64,000 nt of DNA. Source: Croceivirga sp009797885. GTDB taxonomy: Bacteria > Bacteroidota > Bacteroidia > Flavobacteriales > Flavobacteriaceae. The position numbers and the translations under genes were made by a program. The stretch is from contig AP035880.1 of NCBI GenBank assembly GCA_045866215.1, forward strand, positions 2,418,001 through 2,482,000, read 5' to 3'. The notes below the pieces were generated by a model. It saw only the letters and a list, made by a program, of their open reading frames with translations. It did not search any database and was not told the DNA's origin. Below, piece by piece: positions 9,214-16,408 of this stretch (position 1 is the first letter of the stretch; each line of letters starts with the position of its first letter).

Positions 9214-10320
9214 TTAAGCAGTTGCATTTTTATTGAACGACACCGTATTTTGGATAATGAGCATAATCCTGTCCAACAAGAAACCGATGATGCCAATGAC
9301 GAACATGGCAACAATGATCTTCGAGTTCGAATCATTGGCCCCATTTTGGAATTCCTCCCAAACAAAAGACCCCAATCCCGGACTCTGGGCCAAAAGCTCA
9401 ATGGCAATCAAGACCATCCACGCTACGGATAATGTGATTCGAAGTCCGGTAAAGATCAAGGGCAATGAGGAGGGTAAAATCACCTTGAATACTTTTTGAA
9501 GTGGGCCCAATTTCAAGACTTTGGCCACGTTGATGTAATCTTTGTCCACTGAGGAAACCCCCATTGCAGTATTGACCAAAGTCGCCCACATGGCACATAG
9601 ACCAACACTAATGAACGAAATGATAAAAGCACTGTCCTGGTTGGAGTCCTTGGTCATGGTCTTAACGATCATGAATACCAAAAGCAACCAAACCACCGGG
9701 GAAACCGGCTTGAAGATTTGGATCAACCAATTGAAGGAATTTCGGAGCGTTTTGCTCAATCCAATGATAACCCCAATCGGCACTGCGATCAGGAATGCCA
9801 GTACAAAACCGGCAAATACGGTTTTGAGGCTGGTGAAAATTTGGTCTACAAATGAGGGCCGCCCCGTATAGGTTATGGGCTCTTTACCCTGGGCAATCCG
9901 TTTCTCGTTGATGGCCGCCGTTTTTTCCCTAAAGGCCAATTTATCGGCACTGATGACCTTATGGTCGGCAATCAGGGTATTGAACGAAGCCCAAACTTGA
10001 GCAGGTGAGGGCAAGGTGTTGGGTTGACAACTAATGTCTCCTGAGTCGATACAGGCTTGCGTTAGATCGGCTGCGACCTGACCTTGTTCCGTCAGTGCTT
10101 TTTGTATTTTGTAATCGGCCTCAATAGTGAACAATGCCTTGGCCCCAAAATGCCATAAAACAATGAACAGGATTATGGATACTACGGGAATCAATAGGTT
10201 GCGCGCCAGGCCTTTACCATCCAACCTTGGCAAGGTAAAGTTGATTTTGAACAGGAGTGTTTTGAGCATTCCTGCCACTTTTAATTCTTCGGATTTGTTT
10301 ACGGCCACACTTTGCTTCAT
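9214..10320 (-). CDS. nrtB: Nitrate ABC transporter permease NrtB
   Basis: A 368-residue inner-membrane protein. One membrane span near residues 42-62 (LIPVVSIILFIVLWHFGA) is followed by about 110 polar residues holding two Cys (TQACIDSGDISCQP) that should face the periplasm. The BPD-transporter core then follows, with the span FAGFVLAFLIAVPIGVIIGL and an EAA-like loop (DKDYINVAKVLKLGPLQKVF, GLRITLSVAWMVL). The sequence IELLAQSPGLGSFVWEEFQNG is characteristic of nitrate/bicarbonate permeases. The gene is 21 bases downstream of nrtA. Confidence 0.93.
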   Translation of the reverse strand: MKQSVAVNKSEELKVAGMLKTLLFKINFTLPRLDGKGLARNLLIPVVSIILFIVLWHFGAKALFTIEADYKIQKALTEQGQVAADLTQACIDSGDISCQPNTLPSPAQVWASFNTLIADHKVISADKLAFREKTAAINEKRIAQGKEPITYTGRPSFVDQIFTSLKTVFAGFVLAFLIAVPIGVIIGLSKTLRNSFNWLIQIFKPVSPVVWLLLVFMIVKTMTKDSNQDSAFIISFISVGLCAMWATLVNTAMGVSSVDKDYINVAKVLKLGPLQKVFKVILPSSLPLIFTGLRITLSVAWMVLIAIELLAQSPGLGSFVWEEFQNGANDSNSKIIVAMFVIGIIGFLLDRIMLIIQNTVSFNKNATA

Positions 10321-10341
10321 GAGTATAACTTTAAAAGGTTC

Positions 10342-11727
10342 TTATAAAGAGGAATCGTCTTTGTTTCCTATTTCAAAACTGTTGATGTAGCCAATGGGGT
10401 CCTTGGCATCATAGGTATTGCCATCAATGAATTCTGAAGTGGCGGGTTTATAGCCATCGGTTTCGGGAATATCACTGGCAGGGATATGACCTTCCGTAAC
10501 CAGCATATGGGCCGCTTTTTTCCAGATGTCCGGGCGGTAGATATCCTTGATGGTCTCTTCATACCAAGAAGCGGGTTTGGCTTCCGGAATTTGCCCCCAC
10601 CTGCGCATTTGTGTTAAAAACCAAATGCCGTCAGAATAAAAAGGATAGGTGGCATTGTACTTGTAAAATACATTGAAATCGGGCATGGAACGCTTGTCAC
10701 CTTTCTCAAATTCAAAAGTCCCTGTCATGGAATTTGCGAGGACCACTTCGTCGGCACCCACATATTGGGGCATAGAAAGGATTTTTACCGCTTCGGCACG
10801 ATTGCCCGGCTCGTCCAACCATTTGCCGGCCCTAATCAAAGCTTTGGTCACCGCAATGGCCGTATTCGGATTTTCATCCACAAATTTTTTGGTCATTACA
10901 AACACCTTTTCAGGATTGTTTTTCCAGATATCGTAATTCGTGGTAACGGGTACTCCAATTCCTTTGAATACGGCTTGTTGGTTCCAGGGTTCACCTACAC
11001 AGTAGCCATAAATGGTTCCCGCTTCCAATGTGGCGGGCATTTGTGGTGGCGGGGTGACAGATAGCAGTACTTCGGCATCGATTTGTCCTTGTACATTATC
11101 GGCGGTGTACATGCCCGGATGGATTCCGGCAGCTGCCAACCAATAACGGATCTCATAGTTGTGGGTGGAAACAGGAAATACCATACCCATTTTGAAGGGC
11201 TTTCCATTGTTTTTGTATGAGGTGATTACCGGTTTAAGGGCGTCTGCTTTGATAGGGTGGATGGGTTTGCCATCCGCACTTTTGGGAACGTTGGGCTTCA
11301 TTTTGGACCATACATCATTGGAAACGGTAATCCCGTTACCGTTCAAATCCATTGAAAATGGGGTCACCAGTTCAGCCTGACGACCAAATCCCGCTCCCGC
11401 AGCAATAGGCTGACCCGACAGCATGTGGGAACCGTCCAATTGACCGTCAATAACCCGATCCAACACATTTTTCCAGTTCGACTGTGCTTCTACGGAAACA
11501 AAAAGGCCTTCCTCTTCAAAAAACCCTTTTTCCTTGGCGATGGCCAGGGGGGCCATATCGGTCAGTTTGATAAAGCCGAAGGTCAATTGTGGCTTCTCAA
11601 TTTCCAATGAAGTCGTTGGAATATCGGCCTGAGCGGTTGCTTCACTCTTTTTGGCCTGTTTGCCTCCACAGGCAACAAGTAGTAAGGCAACACATAGGCC
11701 TAAGGTTTTTGTCAGTGTTGTTTTCAT
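10342..11727 (-). CDS. nrtA: Nitrate-binding lipoprotein NrtA (NrtA/CmpA family)
   Basis: This 461-residue protein should capture nitrate outside the inner membrane and hand it to NrtB. The signal peptide ends in a lipobox (LLLVACGGK), so it is a lipoprotein. The body shows family phrases: FGFIKLTDMAPLAIAKEKGFF, GQLDGSHMLSGQPIAAG, NGNGITVSNDVW, YGYCVGEPWNQQAV. Length is slightly above the usual 440. It is the first gene of nrtA-B-C-D-porin. Upstream lie a TATGTTTG promoter element and two copies of the proposed operator. The alternative, bicarbonate-binding CmpA, is unlikely beside nitrate and nitrite reductases. Confidence 0.93.
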   Translation of the reverse strand: MKTTLTKTLGLCVALLLVACGGKQAKKSEATAQADIPTTSLEIEKPQLTFGFIKLTDMAPLAIAKEKGFFEEEGLFVSVEAQSNWKNVLDRVIDGQLDGSHMLSGQPIAAGAGFGRQAELVTPFSMDLNGNGITVSNDVWSKMKPNVPKSADGKPIHPIKADALKPVITSYKNNGKPFKMGMVFPVSTHNYEIRYWLAAAGIHPGMYTADNVQGQIDAEVLLSVTPPPQMPATLEAGTIYGYCVGEPWNQQAVFKGIGVPVTTNYDIWKNNPEKVFVMTKKFVDENPNTAIAVTKALIRAGKWLDEPGNRAEAVKILSMPQYVGADEVVLANSMTGTFEFEKGDKRSMPDFNVFYKYNATYPFYSDGIWFLTQMRRWGQIPEAKPASWYEETIKDIYRPDIWKKAAHMLVTEGHIPASDIPETDGYKPATSEFIDGNTYDAKDPIGYINSFEIGNKDDSSL

Positions 11728-11765
11728 TGTCCTATATTTTTAAAGGTGAATACTTGAGTACGGAG

Positions 11766-11773
11766 CAAACATA
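11766..11773 (-). promoter_or_regulatory. Bacteroidota-type -7 element of the nrt operon promoter
   Basis: On the minus strand these bases read TATGTTTG, an exact fit to the TAnnTTTG -7 element of Bacteroidota. No TTTG -33 box stands at the usual spacing. The first operator copy (11785-11800) occupies that place, starting 12 bases upstream. This arrangement would suit a promoter that needs an activator. Confidence 0.55.
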
Positions 11774-11784
11774 CACATAATACA

Positions 11785-11800
11785 TACGTATTTATACTTA
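11785..11800. promoter_or_regulatory. Proposed nitrate-regulon operator, proximal nrtA copy
   Basis: The plus strand reads TACGTATTTATACTTA. It differs at one base from the reverse complement of the nirB copy (TACGTATTAATACTTA, 12849-12864). It lies upstream of the nrtA -7 element, where a -33 box would normally be. Confidence 0.6.
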
Positions 11801-11815
11801 TATTAAAATATAAAT

Positions 11816-11830
11816 TACGTATTACACGTA
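11816..11830. promoter_or_regulatory. Proposed nitrate-regulon operator, distal nrtA copy (one base short)
   Basis: The plus strand reads TACGTATTACACGTA. It equals the nitrate reductase copy (TACGTATTACTACGTA) with one base missing in the right half. Its start lies 31 bases from the proximal copy, about three helical turns, so two dimers could sit on the same face of the DNA. Confidence 0.5.
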
Positions 11831-11996
11831 GTTTTTGGGAAAGTAAAAAATAACTGCTGTGATTTTGGGCAGTCTAAAATTCTTTGCCCTTTGAATTGTG
11901 AAATCGATAATTATTCAAGGATTGGAATTTGGGTTGAAGGCTGACAAACGCACTTTTAAAATAGGATAGGACTTTTAACCAGGTCAAGAAAACCTA

Positions 11997-12776
11997 TCAT
12001 AAATAGGAATACAACACCCGCTGGATTTCCTCATCATAGAAGGAGGCGTGGTCGGCCACTACATCTCCAATAACCAGGATACCGGGTTGACTTACATCGA
12101 TGGTCTTAAATACTTTTTCCGTGGAATTCAATGTGGCCGTGATACAGTTTTCCTTGGGAAGTGTTCCGTTTTGAATTAGGGCAATTGGGGTGAGCCCCGA
12201 CCGGTAACTCCTTACCAATTCAGCGATTCGGTGAATTTTTCGCACGCCCATTAAAATCACCAAGGTTGCAGAGGATTTTGCAGCAAGTTGCAGATCTTTG
12301 GAAAAGTTACCGTCCTTGGTAGTGGCCGTCATGACCCAGAAGCTGGTACTGACCCCTCGTTTGGTCAAAGGGATGCCTTGACCGCCCGGAACCGAAATGG
12401 CACTTGAGACCCCAGGAATGACCTCGACCGAAATCCCGAAGGATTCCAAATATTCAATTTCTTCCGAAGCCCTTCCAAAAACGAAAGGATCGCCTCCTTT
12501 TAACCGTACTACCCGATTTTGGTTGAGCGCACATTCCAATAAAAGCGTATGGATTTCAGCTTGTGTTATGCTGTGTTTTCCACTACGTTTTCCTACGTAT
12601 ATGAGTTGTGCGCCCGGTTTTGAATGATTCAAAAGTTTTGGATTGACCAATGCATCATATAAAATAACATCGGCTTGTTGAATTTCACGCAAGCCTGCAA
12701 TGGTTATAAGGTCTTCACGACCAGGGCCGGCTCCTACCAAAGTTACTTTTTTCTGTATATCCGTTTTAGACTTCAT
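11997..12776 (-). CDS. cobA: Uroporphyrinogen-III C-methyltransferase (SUMT), siroheme branch
   Basis: This 259-residue cytoplasmic enzyme methylates uroporphyrinogen III twice, with S-adenosylmethionine, to give precorrin-2. Motifs seen are VGAGPGREDLITIAG at the start, DVILYDALV, RLKGGDPFVFGR near residue 90, PGVSSAISVPGGQGIPLTKRG and the C-terminal VIGDVV. I start it at ATG 12776 (MKSKTDIQ), because the 12 codons before it run into the shared control region. Precorrin-2 goes to the dehydrogenase encoded at 18273-18866, giving siroheme for NirB. It is transcribed away from nirB, and the 112 bases between the two starts hold the shared control region. Confidence 0.94.
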   Translation of the reverse strand: MKSKTDIQKKVTLVGAGPGREDLITIAGLREIQQADVILYDALVNPKLLNHSKPGAQLIYVGKRSGKHSITQAEIHTLLLECALNQNRVVRLKGGDPFVFGRASEEIEYLESFGISVEVIPGVSSAISVPGGQGIPLTKRGVSTSFWVMTATTKDGNFSKDLQLAAKSSATLVILMGVRKIHRIAELVRSYRSGLTPIALIQNGTLPKENCITATLNSTEKVFKTIDVSQPGILVIGDVVADHASFYDEEIQRVLYSYL

Positions 12777-12815
12777 GATCAAATAGAGGGGGATTTGCCA
12801 AAACCGCAACAAGGA

Positions 12816-12864
12816 TACGTAATTATTTTGATATAATCATATAAAAAATAAGTATTAATACGTA
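12816..12864. promoter_or_regulatory. Divergent cobA/nirB control region with operator copy and a facing half site
   Basis: TAAGTATTAATACGTA (12849-12864) is a close copy of the proposed nitrate operator. Its reverse complement matches the proximal nrtA copy at 15 of 16 bases. A facing half site, TACGTAATTA, stands at 12816-12825. The two elements point toward the two divergent genes, and the AT-rich stretch between them contains TATAAT-like sequence. Confidence 0.55.
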
Positions 12865-12888
12865 ATATTGCTTTTTAAAATCGAAGCA

Positions 12889-15408
12889 ATGCAACGAATA
12901 GTAGTCATTGGAAATGGAATGGTGGGGTACAAGTTCTGTGAGAAATTGGTAGGCCTTGCCAAGCCGGGGGCACTGGACATCACTGTATTTGGTGAAGAAC
13001 CGCGGCCCGCATACGATAGGGTTCATTTAAGTGCCTATTTTGAAAATCGGGATGCTGGGTCGTTGGAACTTGCCCCGGCCTCGTGGTACAGCGACAATGG
13101 GATTGCGTTGATTACCAACCAGTATGTCAGCGATATTGATAAGGAAAATAAGACCGTCCAAACCAAATCTGGCGAAACCCATACCTATGACCAATTAGTC
13201 CTCGCTACAGGTTCTGCACCCTTTGTGCCGCCCATACAGGGCGTTGAAAAAGATGGTGTTTTTGTTTATCGAACCATTGAGGACCTGGAAGGTATGATGG
13301 CCTATGCCGAAAAAATAAAGGACAAAAAATCCAATGGAAAAGCCGCTATCCTTGGAGGGGGCCTACTGGGACTTGAAGCTGGAAAAGCGGTCATGGACAT
13401 GGGTCTGGAGCCGCATGTTGTGGAATTTGCCCCCAAGCTTATGCCCCGTCAATTGGATGCCCGAAGTAGTAAAGTACTACAATTGACCTTGGAGTCCCTG
13501 GGCATCCATATCCACCTTAGTAAAACCACCAACCAAATTTTGGGCAATGGGGCCATTACCGGTATGGAGTTTGGCGAGGATGACAAACTGGATGTGGACA
13601 TGCTCATCATTTCGGCGGGAATTCGCCCCAGGGACGAACTTGCCAAAACCTGTGGTTTGGCAACGGGAACACGTGGGGGCATTGTTGTGAACCACAAAAT
13701 GCAGACCTCGGACCCCTCCATTTATGCCATTGGCGAAGTGGCACTCTACAACCAAATGATCTATGGTCTGGTGGCCCCTGGTTATGATATGGCCAAGGTT
13801 GCGGCCAATCAAATAATGGGCAACACCGATGAGGTTATGGCCAACGACATTGATATGTCCACCAAACTAAAATTGATCGGGGTTGATGTGGCCAGCTTTG
13901 GAAGCCCATTTATGCCAGCGGATAAGGGCCATTCCATCATTTTTGAGAATAAAACAAAACGATTGTACAAGCGTATCAACGTAAGTCATGACGGGAAAAC
14001 CTTATTGGGAGGAATTTTGGTTGGGGATGCCGGAGACTACAATATGCTGCACCAAATGTACCTGAATGGGATGGCACTGCCTGAAAATGCCGAAGAATTG
14101 GTCGTAGGTGCACGTGGTGAAGGGGGTGCTGCCTTTGGCAGTGCCATGGATTTGCCCGATACTGCCCAAATTTGCTCATGCGAAAGTGTCTCTAAAGGCG
14201 ACATTTGCAATTCCCTTCTAAATGAGGAAAGCAGCACATTAAAGGACATTGTTTCCTGTACCAAAGCAACTACCGGCTGTGGTGGCTGTAAGCCAATGGT
14301 GGTGGATTTGGTCAATGAGACCTTAAAATCGATGGGAAAAGTGGTTAAGGAGGTCATCTGTGAACACTTTCAATATACCCGAGCGGAGTTGTACGATATA
14401 GTGAGGGTCAAGGGTATTACTTCTTATGACGAAGCCTTGGATACCGTTGGAAAAGGGGATGGATGCGAGGTTTGTAAACCTGCCCTGGCCTCTATCTTTG
14501 CAACAATTTATAACGATACCGCCAACAAGGAAGCGGTAATCCAAGATTCAAACGACCGCTTTTTGGCCAATATTCAACGAAACGGATCCTATTCCGTAGT
14601 ACCCAGGATTCCTGGTGGGGAGATTACGCCCGAAAAGTTAATTGTCCTGGGACAGGTCGCTAAAAAATACGACCTCTACACCAAAATTACGGGGGGGCAA
14701 CGTATTGATTTATTTGGGGCCGAACTGAATGACCTCCCCGCGATTTGGCAAGAATTGATTGCGGCGGGCTTCGAAAGCGGCCACGCTTATGGCAAGGCCT
14801 TACGAACCGTAAAAAGTTGTGTGGGATCTACCTGGTGCCGCTACGGAATGGATGAAAGTGTCAGCTTTGCCATCGAATTGGAAGAACGTTATAAGGGGCT
14901 TCGTTCACCCCATAAATTAAAAGGCGGGGTCTCCGGTTGCATCCGTGAATGTGCCGAAGCCCGTGGTAAGGATTTTGGCGTTATCGCCGTGGAAGGGGGG
15001 TGGAACCTTTATGTATGTGGAAATGGTGGCGCAAAACCCAAGCACGCGTTGTTGCTGGCAGAACAAATAGACAATAAAACGGTAATCAAATACCTAGATC
15101 GTTTTCTAATGTACTATATCCGTACCGCGGCACCCTTAATGCGAACCGCAGCCTGGTTGGAAAAGCTTGAGGGCGGTATTGAGCAATTAAAGCGGATTGT
15201 GGTCGAAGACAGTCTACGTCTTGGGGATGAACTGGAATTGCAAATGCAGGCCTTGGTCGACCGCTACGAATGTGAGTGGAAGCAAGCCGTGGAAAATGAC
15301 GAGATCAGGAAACGTTTTCAGCATTTTGTGAATACCGAAGATCGTGATGACAATATGGTTTTTGTGCCCATGCGCGAACAAAAAATGCCCGAAGCCTGGG
15401 CCACTTAA
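12889..15408 (+). CDS. nirB: Assimilatory nitrite reductase large subunit NirB
   Basis: An 839-residue cytoplasmic enzyme that reduces nitrite to ammonium with NAD(P)H. In order it has an FAD loop (VVIGNGMVGYKFCEKL), an NAD(P) loop (AAILGGGLLGLEAGKAV), a first BFD [2Fe-2S] domain near residue 428 (CSCES and CGGCKP), a second BFD-like segment at about 489-545 (CEVCKP), a ferredoxin-like half domain, and the siroheme/[4Fe-4S] site with CVGSTWC near 643 and CIREC near 683. I chose ATG 12889 over 12868, because the upstream ATG nearly touches the operator and the FAD fold starts directly at MQRIVVIG. It heads the operon nirB-nirD-DUF4202-kinase-precorrin-2 dehydrogenase. Confidence 0.96.
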   Translation: MQRIVVIGNGMVGYKFCEKLVGLAKPGALDITVFGEEPRPAYDRVHLSAYFENRDAGSLELAPASWYSDNGIALITNQYVSDIDKENKTVQTKSGETHTYDQLVLATGSAPFVPPIQGVEKDGVFVYRTIEDLEGMMAYAEKIKDKKSNGKAAILGGGLLGLEAGKAVMDMGLEPHVVEFAPKLMPRQLDARSSKVLQLTLESLGIHIHLSKTTNQILGNGAITGMEFGEDDKLDVDMLIISAGIRPRDELAKTCGLATGTRGGIVVNHKMQTSDPSIYAIGEVALYNQMIYGLVAPGYDMAKVAANQIMGNTDEVMANDIDMSTKLKLIGVDVASFGSPFMPADKGHSIIFENKTKRLYKRINVSHDGKTLLGGILVGDAGDYNMLHQMYLNGMALPENAEELVVGARGEGGAAFGSAMDLPDTAQICSCESVSKGDICNSLLNEESSTLKDIVSCTKATTGCGGCKPMVVDLVNETLKSMGKVVKEVICEHFQYTRAELYDIVRVKGITSYDEALDTVGKGDGCEVCKPALASIFATIYNDTANKEAVIQDSNDRFLANIQRNGSYSVVPRIPGGEITPEKLIVLGQVAKKYDLYTKITGGQRIDLFGAELNDLPAIWQELIAAGFESGHAYGKALRTVKSCVGSTWCRYGMDESVSFAIELEERYKGLRSPHKLKGGVSGCIRECAEARGKDFGVIAVEGGWNLYVCGNGGAKPKHALLLAEQIDNKTVIKYLDRFLMYYIRTAAPLMRTAAWLEKLEGGIEQLKRIVVEDSLRLGDELELQMQALVDRYECEWKQAVENDEIRKRFQHFVNTEDRDDNMVFVPMREQKMPEAWAT

Positions 15409-15418
15409 AACGATAAAA

Positions 15419-15796
15419 ATGGAAGCAGTGTTAGCAACCTACCAAAGTACGGATACAAGCGCAGTGACCACATGGTTCAAGGCATGTACCGTTAAAAGCA
15501 TTCCGGAGAACGGCGGAGCGTGTGTGAAATACAAGGACAAACAAATAGCCATCTTTAATTTTGTGCGAAAAAATGTTTGGTACGCCTGTCAAAATCTATG
15601 CCCCCATAAAATGGAAATGGTACTTTCCCGAGGAATGATCGGTGATGCCGATGGTATTGCCAAAGTGGCCTGCCCATTGCACAAAAAAACATTCTCATTG
15701 GAGAGTGGGGAAAATCTGAATGGGGACTTGCCAGCGATTGCGACCTATCCCATAAAAATTGAGGACGGATTTGTGTATCTTGGTTTTTCGGAATAA
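15419..15796 (+). CDS. nirD: Nitrite reductase small subunit NirD with intact Rieske ligands
   Basis: This 125-residue partner of NirB starts 10 bases after the nirB stop (MEAVLATYQS). It has a Rieske fold with both ligand pairs visible: CPH in CQNLCPHKMEMVLSRG and CPLH in VACPLHKKTFSLESG. Many enteric NirD proteins have lost these residues, so this one may really hold a [2Fe-2S] cluster. The motif is Cys-x-His and Cys-x-x-His as in true Rieske proteins. An upstream in-frame ATG inside nirB is less likely, because it would add 25 residues unlike the family. Confidence 0.93.
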   Translation: MEAVLATYQSTDTSAVTTWFKACTVKSIPENGGACVKYKDKQIAIFNFVRKNVWYACQNLCPHKMEMVLSRGMIGDADGIAKVACPLHKKTFSLESGENLNGDLPAIATYPIKIEDGFVYLGFSE

Positions 15797-15811
15797 AGAA
15801 AAACCCTTGTC

Positions 15812-16399
15812 ATGGAGGCTTCCCAAAAACTGAGCAAGGCATTTGAATTTTTTGATGCGGCCAATGCCAAAGACCCAAACACCGAAGTATTTGAAGGGAA
15901 AACCTATCCCAAGGAATTGCTTTATGCCCAACGGATGACCGCAGTGCTCAACGAATTTGAACCAGGAGCGTCGGAAGCTTTGCAGCTCACCGCCCGTTGT
16001 CAACATATTTGCCGCTGGGAAATTCCCCGGGAGTCGTACGAGATGAATCGGGTAGGCTATTTGCAGTGGCGACAGGAACTGAAAAAATTCCATGCCCAAA
16101 AAGCCAGTAGCATTTTGGCCAAGATAGGTTATGAAAAGCAGCTGATCGATCGGGTCACCTTCCTATTGCTCAAAAAGAAATTAAAGAGGGATGAAGAAAC
16201 CCAAACCCTGGAAGACGTGATATGTTTGGTTTTCCTAAAATACTATTACGAGCCTTTTTTGGTAAAACACGATGATGATAAAATCATTTCCATACTACAA
16301 AAGACCTGGAAAAAGATGTCCGGGAAAGGGCAACAATCTGCCTTACAACTGGATTTCTCCGACAGGGGTGCCGATTTGATAGCCAAGGCCCTGGCGTAA
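15812..16399 (+). CDS. DUF4202 family protein of unknown function
   Basis: A 195-residue soluble, mostly helical protein with no signal peptide. The phrases TARCQHICRWEIPRESYEMN and GYLQWRQELKKFHA match what I recall of DUF4202, a family often found beside assimilatory nitrite reductase genes. Its conserved His, Arg and Trp residues are reminiscent of an HD-type all-helical metal site, but I cannot identify a catalytic centre. It starts 15 bases after nirD and ends 9 bases before the kinase gene, so it is part of the nirB operon. A role in nitrite reductase maturation or control is a guess from context. Confidence 0.75.
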   Translation: MEASQKLSKAFEFFDAANAKDPNTEVFEGKTYPKELLYAQRMTAVLNEFEPGASEALQLTARCQHICRWEIPRESYEMNRVGYLQWRQELKKFHAQKASSILAKIGYEKQLIDRVTFLLLKKKLKRDEETQTLEDVICLVFLKYYYEPFLVKHDDDKIISILQKTWKKMSGKGQQSALQLDFSDRGADLIAKALA

Positions 16400-16408
16400 C
16401 TCATTGCC

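Noticed and set aside
12868..12888. Upstream ATG as nirB start
   Set aside because: It lies 4 bases from the operator copy and would add seven residues before the FAD fold, so ATG 12889 is preferred.
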